64,000 nucleotides of DNA. Source: Angustibacter sp049994355 (GTDB lineage: Bacteria; Actinomycetota; Actinomycetes; Actinomycetales; Angustibacteraceae). A program made the translations under genes and the position numbers. Where the stretch lies: assembly GCF_049994355.1 (NCBI RefSeq), contig NZ_CP188257.1, forward strand, positions 3,596,001 through 3,660,000, written 5' to 3'. The notes below the pieces were generated by a model, which did no database searches, had not been told where the DNA came from, and saw only the letters and a program-made list of their open reading frames with translations. Below are positions 1 through 9,335 of the stretch, in pieces. How positions within the stretch are numbered: the first letter of the stretch is position 1; the number at the start of each line of letters is the position of its first letter.

Positions 1-840
1 CCGCGGCGAGAGCCCGACCACCTTGCGCTGCACCAGATCCAACAGCTCGGCACGCTCGAACCAGCGCGCCTCGGCGATCTCGGCACCGTCCGGGTGCAGG
101 TCAGTGGTCAGCGCCCGCGAGTCGAAGCCCAGCATGATGGACGACGGGAACGGCCAGGGCTGGCTGCCCAGGTAGCTGACCTCACCGATCCGGACGCCGA
201 CCTCCTCCAGCACCTCGCGGCGGACCGTGCTCTCCAGCGACTCCCCCGGCTCGACGAACCCGGCCAAGGTCGAGAACCGGCCGGACGGCCAACCGGCATG
301 CCGGCCGAGCAGCAGCCTGTCGTCGTCGTCCACCACGGTCATGATCACCGCGGGGTCGGTCCGCGGCCAGTGCTCACTGCCGTCCGCCGGGCAGCGCCGG
401 GTATATCCCGCGGCCACCACCTCGGTCTGGGTGCCACAGCGCGGACAGTGCTGGTGCACGGCATGCCAGTTGAACACCCCGACCGCCTGCACCAACATGC
501 CGGCCTGCTCCGCCGGCAGGGCGACCGCGAGCGCGCGCAGGCCCTGCCACTGGGGATCGTCGTCCGCGGCCTCGACCTCGACGGCCAGGTACGACGTCGC
601 CTCGCGGTCCTCGCCGAGGAACAGCGCGAGCCGCTCGGCGTCCGCCGGCTCGGGTGCCCGCAGGGTCAGCGCCGAGCCACCCTTGGTGCGCGCCCGGCCG
701 GTTGCCACCTCGAGCACCCGGGTCGCCGGGTCGGCGACCAGCTCGGCGATCAGCAGCGGCCCGCGACGGTGCCCGGCGCGGTCCGTGATCGGCGTGGCCA
801 GCGGCAGGTCGGGCAGCGCTGCGGCAGCGGGGTGTCTCAC
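1..840 (-). CDS. nudC: NAD(+)/NADH diphosphatase (NudC), 3' end beyond the window
   Basis: Hydrolyses NAD(H), and in some bacteria removes NAD caps from RNA, giving NMN(H) and AMP. Translation of the minus strand shows a zinc ribbon (CPRCG near residue 140, then CPADG, so only three of the usual four cysteines, as in many actinobacterial NudC), a complete Nudix box (GFVEPGES...REVLEEVGV, about residues 195-217) and the NADH-diphosphatase hallmark SQPWPFPSS near residue 225. About 280 codons are present, close to full length. GTG at 840 is the chosen start; GTG at 849 is in frame and possible. It is divergent from the phosphotransferase gene. The gene lies near adnB in mycobacteria too (Rv3199c). 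Confidence 0.93.
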   Translation of the reverse strand, partial: MRHPAAAALPDLPLATPITDRAGHRRGPLLIAELVADPATRVLEVATGRARTKGGSALTLRAPEPADAERLALFLGEDREATSYLAVEVEAADDDPQWQGLRALAVALPAEQAGMLVQAVGVFNWHAVHQHCPRCGTQTEVVAAGYTRRCPADGSEHWPRTDPAVIMTVVDDDDRLLLGRHAGWPSGRFSTLAGFVEPGESLESTVRREVLEEVGVRIGEVSYLGSQPWPFPSSIMLGFDSRALTTDLHPDGAEIAEARWFERAELLDLVQRKVVGLSPR

Positions 841-924
841 ATGAGGCACGCTACCCAGCGCCGCCAACACGCCGGAGCGAGCCACACCGCGACCGCCACC
901 CACCGTGAGCCGTACCGTGATCGG

Positions 925-1836
925 GTGACCCGCACCGCACTGCAGCTCGCTGCGCTCGCCAGCGCTGCCGTGCCCGGGCTGGATCCGGTCTCGGTCGCAC
1001 CGCCCGAGATCGACGGGATGGACTTCGACGTCGCCGTGGTGACCGACGACCAGCAGCGCCGCTGGGTGGTCCGGGCACCGCGACGGACCGCCGCAGCGGT
1101 GACCGCCGACACCGAGTCCCGGCTGCTGCCGTTGCTCGGCCGGCACCTGCCGGTCCCGGTGCCCCAGCCCGCCGGTCGCGCAGCGCTGCCCGAGGGCGGC
1201 AGCTGCCTCGTCTACGCCTACCTGCCCGGACGCCCGGTCGACCCGGCCGAGCTGACCGGCGGGTCCGCCCTGGCCGCGGAGGTCGGGCGAGCCATCGCGG
1301 CGCTGCACGACCTCGAGCCGGCGCTCCTCGAGGACGCCGGACTTGCGTCGTACACCGCGGACGAGTACCGCCGGCGGCGCCTCGACGAGGTGGACCGCGC
1401 CGCCCAGAGCGGCCACGTGCCGGCCGCCCTGCTGACCAGGTGGGAGAAGGGCCTCGAGGACGTCGCGCGCTGGCACTTCGTGCCGACCGTCGTGCACGGC
1501 GACCTGGCCCCCGAGCACGTGCTGGTCGACGGCGGAACGCTGAGCGCGATCATCGACTGGGGCGACGCCTGTGTGGCCGACCCGGCCGACGACCTGGCCT
1601 GGGTGGTCTCGGCGCTCGACCCGGCCGGCGCGGACACCGTTGTGGAGGCGTACGCGATGGGCCGCGGGCAGCAGCCCGACCGGCACCTCGCGCAGCGCGC
1701 CGAGCTGGTGGCCGAGCTGGCGCTCGCCCGATGGCTGATGGGCGGGCTCGCAGCGGAGGACACCTCGGTCGTCGACCGGGCCGCGGCGGCGATGCGCGAC
1801 CTGGCCCTGCGGGTCGGCGACGAGTCCACCGGGTGA
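925..1836 (+). CDS. Aminoglycoside-phosphotransferase-fold (APH family) protein
   Basis: A 303-residue protein of the APH/choline-kinase superfamily. The catalytic loop is visible as HGDLAPEHVLVD (about residues 190-201), followed by the metal-binding IIDWGD. The N-terminal lobe is present but its nucleotide-binding loop is not distinctive. The substrate is unknown; members phosphorylate antibiotics, sugars or small metabolites, and mycobacteria have a similar gene in this neighbourhood. The GTG at 925 is chosen because the conserved fold begins there; upstream codons in the same frame antisense nudC. The stop overlaps the start of the next gene (GTGA), so the two are probably translated together. 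Confidence 0.82.
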   Translation: MTRTALQLAALASAAVPGLDPVSVAPPEIDGMDFDVAVVTDDQQRRWVVRAPRRTAAAVTADTESRLLPLLGRHLPVPVPQPAGRAALPEGGSCLVYAYLPGRPVDPAELTGGSALAAEVGRAIAALHDLEPALLEDAGLASYTADEYRRRRLDEVDRAAQSGHVPAALLTRWEKGLEDVARWHFVPTVVHGDLAPEHVLVDGGTLSAIIDWGDACVADPADDLAWVVSALDPAGADTVVEAYAMGRGQQPDRHLAQRAELVAELALARWLMGGLAAEDTSVVDRAAAAMRDLALRVGDESTG

Positions 1837-2636
1837 TCCTGCGGGTCGCGACGTTCAACCTCTGGTCGGGGCGGGGTCGCGACGGCGAGGTCGAGGTCTC
1901 GCGGTTGGTGGCTGCCGCGCGGGCGCTGGCCGCCGCTGGTGCCGACGTGCTCGCGGTGCAGGAGGTGGACCGCGACCAGCCGCGCTCTGCCGGGGTGGAC
2001 CAGCTCGCTGTTGTCGCGCAGGCCTTCGGGGCGGTCGATGCGCGGTTCTGCCCGACCGTCTCGGGGGTGCCGGGGCCGGGTCACGGCTGGACGCCGGTCA
2101 CCGACGACCGCGAGGTCGCCGGGCCGACGTACGGGATCGGGCTCGTCTCGCGGGTGCCGGTGCGCGGCTGGCGGGTGCGTCGACTGCGCGGCTCGCGGGC
2201 CGTGCTGCCGGTGGGGGTTCCTCGGGCGAGTGGGCGTGGAGTGCGAGTGCTCTGGGTGCCTGACGAGCCGCGGGCCGCGCTGTCCGCGGTGGTGGACGGG
2301 GGGTCCGGGCCGGTCACCGTGATCGCGACGCACCTGTCGTTCGCGCCGCCGGCTGCCGTGCGGCAGCTGCGGGCGGTGCGGCGCTGGGCCGACTCGCTGC
2401 CCGGACCGCGGGTGCTGGCCGGCGACCTCAACCTGCCGGGCGGGGTGCCCGCTCGGGTCACCGGGTGGCGATCCCTGGCGCGGGCGTCGACCTTCCCCGC
2501 CGAGTCGCCACGAGTCCAGCTGGACCACGTGCTGACTGATGCCGGTTCCAGCCTGGCGCGCGGGCCCGGCGGGGCCACGCTGCTGCTCCCGGTGTCGGAT
2601 CACCGAGCCTTGATCAGCGCCGACGTGACAATGTGA
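1833..2636 (+). CDS. Endonuclease/exonuclease/phosphatase (EEP) family protein
   Basis: A 267-residue EEP-fold metal-dependent phosphoesterase. Visible motifs in order are ATFNLWSG (residues 6-13), a metal-binding QEVDRD near residue 46, THLS (about 167), AGDLNLP (about 194) and the C-terminal SDHRA. The substrate may be DNA, a phospholipid or an inositol phosphate; the sequence does not decide. The GTG at 1833 overlaps the upstream stop by 4 bases, which argues for coupled translation with the phosphotransferase. The gene ends in a strong hairpin that separates it from convergent adnB. Confidence 0.85.
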   Translation: MILRVATFNLWSGRGRDGEVEVSRLVAAARALAAAGADVLAVQEVDRDQPRSAGVDQLAVVAQAFGAVDARFCPTVSGVPGPGHGWTPVTDDREVAGPTYGIGLVSRVPVRGWRVRRLRGSRAVLPVGVPRASGRGVRVLWVPDEPRAALSAVVDGGSGPVTVIATHLSFAPPAAVRQLRAVRRWADSLPGPRVLAGDLNLPGGVPARVTGWRSLARASTFPAESPRVQLDHVLTDAGSSLARGPGGATLLLPVSDHRALISADVTM

Positions 2637-2663
2637 CGCGTCTCACATCGTGAGAACATTGTC
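2627..2663. terminator. Composite hairpin between convergent genes
   Basis: Stem GACAATGT (2627-2634) pairs with ACATTGTC (2656-2663), and an inner stem TCTCAC (2641-2646) pairs with GTGAGA (2650-2655) around a 3-nt loop. The left side carries a 6-nt bulge. It begins inside the last codons of the EEP gene and lies before the 3' end of adnB, so it suits a bidirectional terminator. No T-tract follows. Confidence 0.6.
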
Positions 2664-2736
2664 GGAAGTGCGATCGAAACTGGCCCTATTCGCGTCTGTG
2701 TTAGTGCCGGCCATGGTGAGCGCTGCAGGGGGTTGC

Positions 2737-5700
2737 TCACCTGGCCGGCAGTATTTTGCCGCTCACGCGAGAAGTTGGCCGGCCGTTCGGCGCGTCAACG
2801 CCGTCATAGCCGTCATAGCCGCGCAGCAGCGCCGCGAGGTCCGCGTCGTCGAGCAGGTCGACGGGGCGGACGGTCTGGCCGGTGGACACGTAGCAGAACG
2901 CGGCCCCTACCAATGCGAGCGGGATGCCGTGCAGCCGGTGCCAGGCGAGCCGGTAGACCGCGAGCTGGACGGCCCGCGCCTCGGCCTCCTGCCCCGTGGC
3001 AGGTGGCCCCGTCTTCCAGTCGACCACGTCCACACCGCCGTCGTCGCGGGCGAACACGGCGTCGATCCGGCCGCGCAGGATGGTGCCGTCCAACGGCGTC
3101 TCCACCGGCACCTCGACCGCGACCACCTTGCGGCTCGCCCACTCGGTGGCGAGGAACCGCTCCTGCAGCACCGCCAGCTCGCGGTCGTCGGCGTCGTCGT
3201 CCCCGGCACCGGGCAGCTCGATGACGTCCAGGATCGAGGCCGCGCCCAGGTACCGCTCCACCCAGGCGTGGAAGGCCGTGCCCCGCCGGGACGCCGGGTG
3301 CGGCCGGCGCGGCATCGGGCGGCGTAGCGCCAGCGCCAGAGCGGCCGGGTCGGAGCGCAGCTGCACCAGGCGGGACGCCGACAGGTGGCTGGGCAGCTCG
3401 ACGTCGATCGCGGTGTCCTGCAACCGGTCCCGCTCGGCGAGCAGCAGCGTGATGGCGCGGTCCGAGGCATCCTCGATGTCGGCGTCCGGCTGGCCGGCCG
3501 GGGCGAGGTCCAGCGGGAGTGCGGACATCGCGTCGCCCACCAACGAGGCACCGGCCTCGACCTCTGCGCGGCGCCGCCCCAACGGGTCCACCGGCCAGGC
3601 CGCTACGGATAATGCGCGGTCCGACGGCTTGTCTTCGCCCGGGCCGGGCATCGGCTGCACCTCACCCAACCGAACGGCCTCCGCGACCTGGGCGCCGAGC
3701 GTCGGCTCACCGTCGGGCAGGCCGGGGACGAGCTCGCACAGGAATCGGGACGGCATCCTCGGGTTGAGCGCCGAACCCCAGCAATGGCTGGTCAGCAGCA
3801 GGCAGTCCTTGGCGCGGGTGAACGCGACGTAGGCCAGGCGACGCTCCTCGGCCAGCTCGTGCTCGCCGCACGCCGCATAGAAGCCCTTCAGCTCGCCGAG
3901 CAGCGCCTTCTGGTCGGGCGCCGCCGACCAGCGCACGTCCGGGAGCCCGTCCCGGTCGCCGCGCAGCTCGTGCGGCACCTTGCCCAGCCCACCCAGCCAG
4001 CCCTTGTCGTTGACCTGCGGCACCGCCCAGCCGTCGCGGCCGGCCCGCACTTGTACACGGTGCTGGGGAAACCCGCCCTCGACCAGCCCGGGGACGGCGA
4101 CGACATCCCATTCCAGGCCCTTGGCCGCGTGCACGGTCATCACCTGGATCGCGTGCTCGGTGGTCTCCACCTGGCCGGGCTCGAGGCCGTGCTCCTGCTC
4201 GTCAGCGGCGGCCAGCCAGGTCAGGAAGGCGCCGAGGGTCGCGCGCTCCGCGGTCGCCTCGAAGCCGGCGGCCACCTCGGCCAGGGCGTCCAGGTGGGCG
4301 CGTGCCTGGCCGGGACTGACCCGGGGCCGGGAAGCGACCTCGACGTCCAGCAGCAGCGCCCGCTCGACCTCCGCGACGAGGTCGGGCAACGCCAACGAAG
4401 TCCGACCGCGCAGGCCACGGACCGTGTCGGCCAGCCGCAGCAACCTGGTGCGGGCCGAGGTGGACAGCTCGCGACCCTCGCGGTCGGTCCAACCGGTCGG
4501 CGGCAGCTCGTCCAGCGCCTCCACGATGCTTGGCTCGTCGAAACCGGTGCCACCGCGGCCAGCACCGCTGCGGCGGGCATGCAGCTCGCGGGACCACCCG
4601 GCCAACGCGGTGAGGTCGTACGCACCGAGCCGGCAGGTCGGCCCGGTGAGCAGGCGCATCAGCAGGTCGCCCCGGGTCGGGTCGTGCACGACGTGCAACG
4701 CGCAGACCAGGTCGGCCACCTCGGGCGTCGAGAGCAGGCCGCCGATACCGACCACCTCGTACGGGAGCCCGGCCGCCAGCAAGGCGGCCTCGACGTCGGT
4801 GAACTGAGAACGCTTGCGGCACAGCACCGCGGCCGTGCGCCCGGCCACCCGCTCGCCGTTCGAGTCGAGCCAGTTCTCGGCGAGCCACTGCGCGACCGAC
4901 TTCGCCTCGAGCGCGCTGGTCTCCAGCGACCGCACCTGCACCGATCCGGAGCCCGCGCCGGGTCGGGCCACCAGGTCGCGGACCTCGACGGCGGTCGCCG
5001 CCCGCAGCGGCCCAGCCACCGCGTTGGCGACGGTCAGTACCGCGGTCGGGTTGCGCCAGCTGGTCGACAGGTGCCGGACGGTCGCCGGCTCGCCGTCGCC
5101 GGTGCGGAACCGGGCGGCGAAGCCGGCGAGGGTGTCGGCACTCGCCCCGCGCCAGCCGTAGATGGACTGGTGCGGGTCACCGACCGCCGTCACACCGTGC
5201 CCGCCGCCGAACAGAGCCTCCAGCATCACGAGCTGGGCGTGGCTGGTGTCTTGGAACTCGTCGAGCAGCACTGCGCGGTACTGGTCGCGCGCCTGTTCGG
5301 CGAGCAGCGGCACCGAGGTGGCGAGCTCAGCGGCGAGGGCGAGCTGGTCGCCGAAGTCGAGCCGGTCACGGGCCCGCTTGGCCTCGGAATAGGCCCGCAC
5401 GATGGGCAGTAGCTGGCGCCTGGCCCGCAGCCGTTGCAACAGCTCGCTGACGTCGGCGTACCGTTTGAGCGAGCCCGTCGGGGCCGCAGAGTCGTTGTAC
5501 GGCAACGCCTCCACGTGCGCGACGCGGTCGGCTAGGAACGTCTCCAGGTCGTCCGGGTCCACCAGGTGCTCAGCGCATTCCCCGGATAGCGCCAGCACTG
5601 CGTCGACGACGGTGGACAACGCGAAGTCGACCGAGTCCATGTCGCCGAGCCACCCCTCGACGACCTCGCTGGCCACCTGCCAGCAGGACGCCTCGGTGAG

Positions 5701-6099
5701 CAGCTGGGCCTCGGGCTCGATGCCGAGTCGCATGCCGTGCTCGCGAACCAGCCGTCCGGCGAACGCGTGGTAAGTCGACACAGTGACGTCGAGGTCGTGG
5801 CTCGCCGCCACCCAGAGCCCACCGCGGCGCAGCGAACGCAACCGACTGCGGATGCGTTGCGAGAGCTCGCCGGCCGCCTTGCGCGTGAAGGTCAGGCCGA
5901 GCACCTCGTCCGGCGCCACGTCCCCACCGGCGACCAGCCAGACCACCCGGGCCGCCATCGTCTCGGTCTTGCCGGACCCGGCCCCGGCGACCACCAGCAG
6001 CGGTGCCGGCGGAGCCTCGATGACCGCGACCTGCTCCGGCGTCGGCTCGGGCCGGCCGAGCGCGCGGGCGATCTCGACCGCCGACGGACGATCGCTCAC
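2737..6099 (-). CDS. adnB: AdnB-like UvrD-type helicase/RecB-type nuclease subunit
   Basis: The lead motor-nuclease subunit of AdnAB, which resects DNA double-strand breaks in actinobacteria. About 1120 residues. N-terminal superfamily 1A helicase with Walker A AGAGSGKT (residues 38-45), intact Walker B LDEFQDT (about 297) and a QSIYGWRGA motif III. The C-terminal RecB-like nuclease domain (about 900 onward) has GRIDAVF...VVDWKTG and QLAVYRLAW. It lacks the iron-sulfur cysteines, as expected for AdnB. The GTG at 6099 is chosen because it overlaps the adnA stop (GTGA); an ATG 63 bases upstream would run inside adnA. Confidence 0.92.
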   Translation of the reverse strand: MSDRPSAVEIARALGRPEPTPEQVAVIEAPPAPLLVVAGAGSGKTETMAARVVWLVAGGDVAPDEVLGLTFTRKAAGELSQRIRSRLRSLRRGGLWVAASHDLDVTVSTYHAFAGRLVREHGMRLGIEPEAQLLTEASCWQVASEVVEGWLGDMDSVDFALSTVVDAVLALSGECAEHLVDPDDLETFLADRVAHVEALPYNDSAAPTGSLKRYADVSELLQRLRARRQLLPIVRAYSEAKRARDRLDFGDQLALAAELATSVPLLAEQARDQYRAVLLDEFQDTSHAQLVMLEALFGGGHGVTAVGDPHQSIYGWRGASADTLAGFAARFRTGDGEPATVRHLSTSWRNPTAVLTVANAVAGPLRAATAVEVRDLVARPGAGSGSVQVRSLETSALEAKSVAQWLAENWLDSNGERVAGRTAAVLCRKRSQFTDVEAALLAAGLPYEVVGIGGLLSTPEVADLVCALHVVHDPTRGDLLMRLLTGPTCRLGAYDLTALAGWSRELHARRSGAGRGGTGFDEPSIVEALDELPPTGWTDREGRELSTSARTRLLRLADTVRGLRGRTSLALPDLVAEVERALLLDVEVASRPRVSPGQARAHLDALAEVAAGFEATAERATLGAFLTWLAAADEQEHGLEPGQVETTEHAIQVMTVHAAKGLEWDVVAVPGLVEGGFPQHRVQVRAGRDGWAVPQVNDKGWLGGLGKVPHELRGDRDGLPDVRWSAAPDQKALLGELKGFYAACGEHELAEERRLAYVAFTRAKDCLLLTSHCWGSALNPRMPSRFLCELVPGLPDGEPTLGAQVAEAVRLGEVQPMPGPGEDKPSDRALSVAAWPVDPLGRRRAEVEAGASLVGDAMSALPLDLAPAGQPDADIEDASDRAITLLLAERDRLQDTAIDVELPSHLSASRLVQLRSDPAALALALRRPMPRRPHPASRRGTAFHAWVERYLGAASILDVIELPGAGDDDADDRELAVLQERFLATEWASRKVVAVEVPVETPLDGTILRGRIDAVFARDDGGVDVVDWKTGPPATGQEAEARAVQLAVYRLAWHRLHGIPLALVGAAFCYVSTGQTVRPVDLLDDADLAALLRGYDGYDGVDAPNGRPTSRVSGKILPAR

Positions 6100-9000
6100 G
6101 CGGTCACCTGCCGGCCCTCGCCGCGCGCCGGGCACGACGTCCGCACCGGGCAGCGGTCGCACACCTCGTTGAGCTGCGCGTCGAACCCGGCCGACGCCAT
6201 ACCCTGCGCCACGCCGTCGACCAGCTCGACGGCCCAGCCACCGTCGTCGGGCAACGCCGGCTGGTCCTGCGGGCGGTAGGTCTTGGCGGTGGTGCCCAGC
6301 TGCACGAGCGCCGCACCAGCCGTCGGCTCGCCGGGAGCGACGTCGTCGAAAGCGCCACCCTGCACGGCGACCTGGTAGGCGCCAAGCTGGGGGTTGGTCG
6401 CCAGCTCCGCGGCCTTCGGTGCCGACTTGCCGGTCTTCAGGTCCACCACCCGCAGCCCGTCGGCGGTGCGCTCCAGCCGGTCGACCCGACCCACCAGCCG
6501 CACCGGCCCACCCGGCAGCTCGAGCCGGACGTCGATGCCCAGCTCGGCGCCCACCAGGTCGCGCCCGCCGGCGTCAGCGAGGTAGCCGGCGAGCTTGTGC
6601 ACCACCTGCTCGGCGCGCCGGCGCCCGATGTCCCCCACCCAGCCTGCTCCCAGCCCCAGCACGTCCCAACGCTCGTGCAGGGCAGCCACCAGCTCGGTCT
6701 CGCTCGCCTCAGGCAGGTCGGCCGCGAGGTCGTGCACGAGGTTGCCGAGGGCCTGCGATCCCGAGCTCGGCCCCGACCCGCCGGCCTGTCCGAGCAGCCA
6801 GCGCAACGGGCAGCGGTCGAACTCCTCGACCTTGGACGGCGAGACCCGGACCGGCTCGTCGGTCGCCAGCGCCCGGTCGTCGGTGAGCGGAGCGAGCCCG
6901 TACCAGTCCTGGGGGGCCGCGCCCGGTACGCCGGCCAGAGCCAGACGGGCCAGCCGGCGGGCGAACTCGCGCGACGCCTCGCGCGGCGTGCGCGGGTCAG
7001 TCAACTCCTGGCGCAGGGCGGCCACCACGCCACTGAGCGACATGGGCGCGCCGGGCGTCGTCACCAACCGGACGCCGTCGTCGTCCCACCGCGTGCCGGA
7101 AGCTGCGGCGGGGCCTGCGGTGACCTCGGCAGCAACGTCCACCGGGGGCGGGTCGACCAGGTCGAGGAACGGCGAGGGCTGCTGCTCGTCGTCCCGCACG
7201 CAGGTGACCAGCAGCGACTCGCTGGCACGACTGACCGCGACGTGGAACAGCCGCGTCTCGTCGTCCCGGACGGCAGCGGCGGCGGCGCGGCGGGATCCCT
7301 CTCGGCCGGTCAGCACGTCGACCAGGTGCTCGGCGCCGAGCAGCGAGCCACGCGGACGCAGGTCCGGCCAGGTGCCCTCCTGCAGGCCCGCGACCACGAC
7401 GACTCGCCACTGCTGCCCGGCGGCAGCGGCCGCGGTGAGCAGCGACACGGCCTCGTCAGCGCCGCGCTCGGCGAGCGTGTCGGCGGGGACGTCCTGGCCG
7501 CGCAGGTAGTCCAGGAACTGCCGCGGGCCGGCCTGCGGCAGCCGGTCCACGAAGCGCGCGGCGGCATCGAAGAGGGCCACCACCGCGTCCAGGTCGCGGT
7601 CGGCACGCCGACCGGCCGGACCACCCGCGAGGGCCACCCGCTCCCAGCGGTCCCCGAGCCCGGTGGCGGCCCAGATCGTCCACAGAGCCGTCTCGGCCGT
7701 CGCGTCGTCCGCGGCGCAGGCCTGCGTCGCCGCAGCCAGCACGGCGGCCACCCGCCGGGCCGGGGCGGCGGTGACGCGGTCGAGCACCGCCAGCCGCACC
7801 GGGTCGAGCAGCGCTTGGACCAGCAGGTCGTCGGTGTGCGGCGGCGGAGCTGCGTCGGCGTCCTCCTGTGCGCGCAGAGCTCGCCGAAGCCGGCGCAAGG
7901 TCATCGCGTCAGCGCCACCCACCGGCGAGAGGAGCAAAGCCTGGGCCTGTTCGGCGTCGAGGAACGGCAGCCCAGCCGCGGCGGCCAGCCCTACCGCGAA
8001 GGCGTCGAGCAACGGGACGACGGCAGGCTGGTCGCGCACCGGCAGCTCGGTCAACGGGACCTCGACCGGCACGCCGGCCTGGGACAGGCCGCGGCGCAGT
8101 TCCGCAGCGCGGGCCCGACCACGGACGAGCACCGCCATCTGCGACCAAGGCACCCCGTGCAGCAGGTGCTTGCGTCGCAGCGCGTCGGCGACGAGCGCCA
8201 CCTCGTGCTGGGCAGTGCGCAACACGTGCACCGCCACCTCAGCCTCGTCGGGACGGTCCGGCTGTCGCACCTGGCGCTGCCGCGCACCGCCGGCCGCCCC
8301 GATCCGGTCGGCCACCCGCCCGGTCACGGCCCGCAGGTCGGAGCCCTGCCGCCAGGACGTGCGCAGCACGATGGTCTCGGCCGCGGCCGGGTCCAGCAGC
8401 AGCCCGAGGTCGGCGCCGCGGAACGACTGGACGCCGGAGTCCGGGTCGCCGGTGAGCAGCAGTCCCGACCGACCGCCCACCACGACCCGGAGCAGGTCGG
8501 CCACGGCCGCCGTGGCCTCGTGCGCGTCGTCCATCGCGACCAGCTGGACCTGGTGGCGCACCAGGGTGAGCAGTTCATCGTCGGACAGCAGCGCGGCCAC
8601 CGCCTCGCTGGCGATCGCGGCCGGGTCGTAGCCGCCGGGGGTGGCGAGCGCCGTGACGTCCAAGTACTCCTGCAGCACCCGCGAGCCCGCCACCCACTCC
8701 GGCCGCCGTTGCTCGAGACCGAGCTCGGCCAGCTCGTCAGGCGAAACCCCCCGTTCGACGGCCCGCATCAGCAGGTCGCGCAGCTCACCCCGGAACCCGC
8801 GGGTGGCCAGCGCCGCAGCCAGCTCACCCGGCCAGGCCGGGGCGCCGCCCTGACCGGCCTGGTGGCCGGCCAGCAGCTCGCGCAGGATCACGTCCTGCTC
8901 CGGGCCCGTGATCAGCCGCGGCGGCGGCTCACCCTGGGCCACGGCGGCCAGCCGCAACACTCCGAACGCGAAGGACGCCGGGGTGCGGCCGAGCGGCTCC

Positions 9001-9299
9001 TGCACCGTTGCGGCGAGCCGCGCCGACACCTGCTCGCGCAACCGGGACGCCGCTAGCCGGGTCGGCGCCAGCACCAGCACCCGACCAGGGTCGAGCCCGT
9101 CGGCCACCCGCGCGGCCACCGCCTCGACCAGCACGGTCGTCTTGCCGGTGCCCGGGGCGCCGAGCACCCGCAACGGCCCACCCCGGTGCCGGACGGCGGT
9201 GAGCTGCTCGTCGTCCAGCTCAAGCGGCGGGCCGGCGACGGCTCGCGCCCGGCGCAGGCGCAGCGCGGGGGCGGAGTCGGTGCGGGGCAACGGATTCAC
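6096..9299 (-). CDS. adnA: AdnA-like helicase-nuclease subunit with iron-sulfur nuclease domain
   Basis: Partner of AdnB in the AdnAB resection complex; 1067 residues, GTG start. Walker A is intact (GAPGTGKT, residues 47-54), but motif II reads AMDDAHEA near residue 255 instead of DEFQD. This fits the known vestigial AdnA motor. The C-terminal nuclease has GRVDRLE...VVDLKTGK and a QLGAYQ motif. Four cysteines typical of AddB/AdnA-type iron-sulfur nucleases are visible: one in FDRCPLRWLL and three in EVCDRCPVRTSCPARG at the extreme C-terminus. It is transcribed first and overlaps adnB by 4 bases. Confidence 0.92.
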   Translation of the reverse strand: MNPLPRTDSAPALRLRRARAVAGPPLELDDEQLTAVRHRGGPLRVLGAPGTGKTTVLVEAVAARVADGLDPGRVLVLAPTRLAASRLREQVSARLAATVQEPLGRTPASFAFGVLRLAAVAQGEPPPRLITGPEQDVILRELLAGHQAGQGGAPAWPGELAAALATRGFRGELRDLLMRAVERGVSPDELAELGLEQRRPEWVAGSRVLQEYLDVTALATPGGYDPAAIASEAVAALLSDDELLTLVRHQVQLVAMDDAHEATAAVADLLRVVVGGRSGLLLTGDPDSGVQSFRGADLGLLLDPAAAETIVLRTSWRQGSDLRAVTGRVADRIGAAGGARQRQVRQPDRPDEAEVAVHVLRTAQHEVALVADALRRKHLLHGVPWSQMAVLVRGRARAAELRRGLSQAGVPVEVPLTELPVRDQPAVVPLLDAFAVGLAAAAGLPFLDAEQAQALLLSPVGGADAMTLRRLRRALRAQEDADAAPPPHTDDLLVQALLDPVRLAVLDRVTAAPARRVAAVLAAATQACAADDATAETALWTIWAATGLGDRWERVALAGGPAGRRADRDLDAVVALFDAAARFVDRLPQAGPRQFLDYLRGQDVPADTLAERGADEAVSLLTAAAAAGQQWRVVVVAGLQEGTWPDLRPRGSLLGAEHLVDVLTGREGSRRAAAAAVRDDETRLFHVAVSRASESLLVTCVRDDEQQPSPFLDLVDPPPVDVAAEVTAGPAAASGTRWDDDGVRLVTTPGAPMSLSGVVAALRQELTDPRTPREASREFARRLARLALAGVPGAAPQDWYGLAPLTDDRALATDEPVRVSPSKVEEFDRCPLRWLLGQAGGSGPSSGSQALGNLVHDLAADLPEASETELVAALHERWDVLGLGAGWVGDIGRRRAEQVVHKLAGYLADAGGRDLVGAELGIDVRLELPGGPVRLVGRVDRLERTADGLRVVDLKTGKSAPKAAELATNPQLGAYQVAVQGGAFDDVAPGEPTAGAALVQLGTTAKTYRPQDQPALPDDGGWAVELVDGVAQGMASAGFDAQLNEVCDRCPVRTSCPARGEGRQVTA

Positions 9300-9335
9300 G
9301 AGGACGAGTCCATCACAGCACTCTGACAGCGATGC

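Noticed and set aside
832..849. Imperfect 8-bp palindrome GTGTCTCA/TGAGGCAC over the nudC start
   Set aside because: One mismatch, and it overlaps coding sequence. I saw no second copy near a related gene, so it is not reported as an operator.
94..924. Long plus-strand reading frame covering nudC in antisense
   Set aside because: It has no recognisable family and opposes a clear NudC coding frame; only the part from 925 onward is a real protein.
2641..2655. TCTCAC-ATC-GTGAGA as a possible operator sharing sequence with the nudC start region
   Set aside because: It is the inner stem of a larger hairpin between convergent gene ends, so a terminator explains it better.
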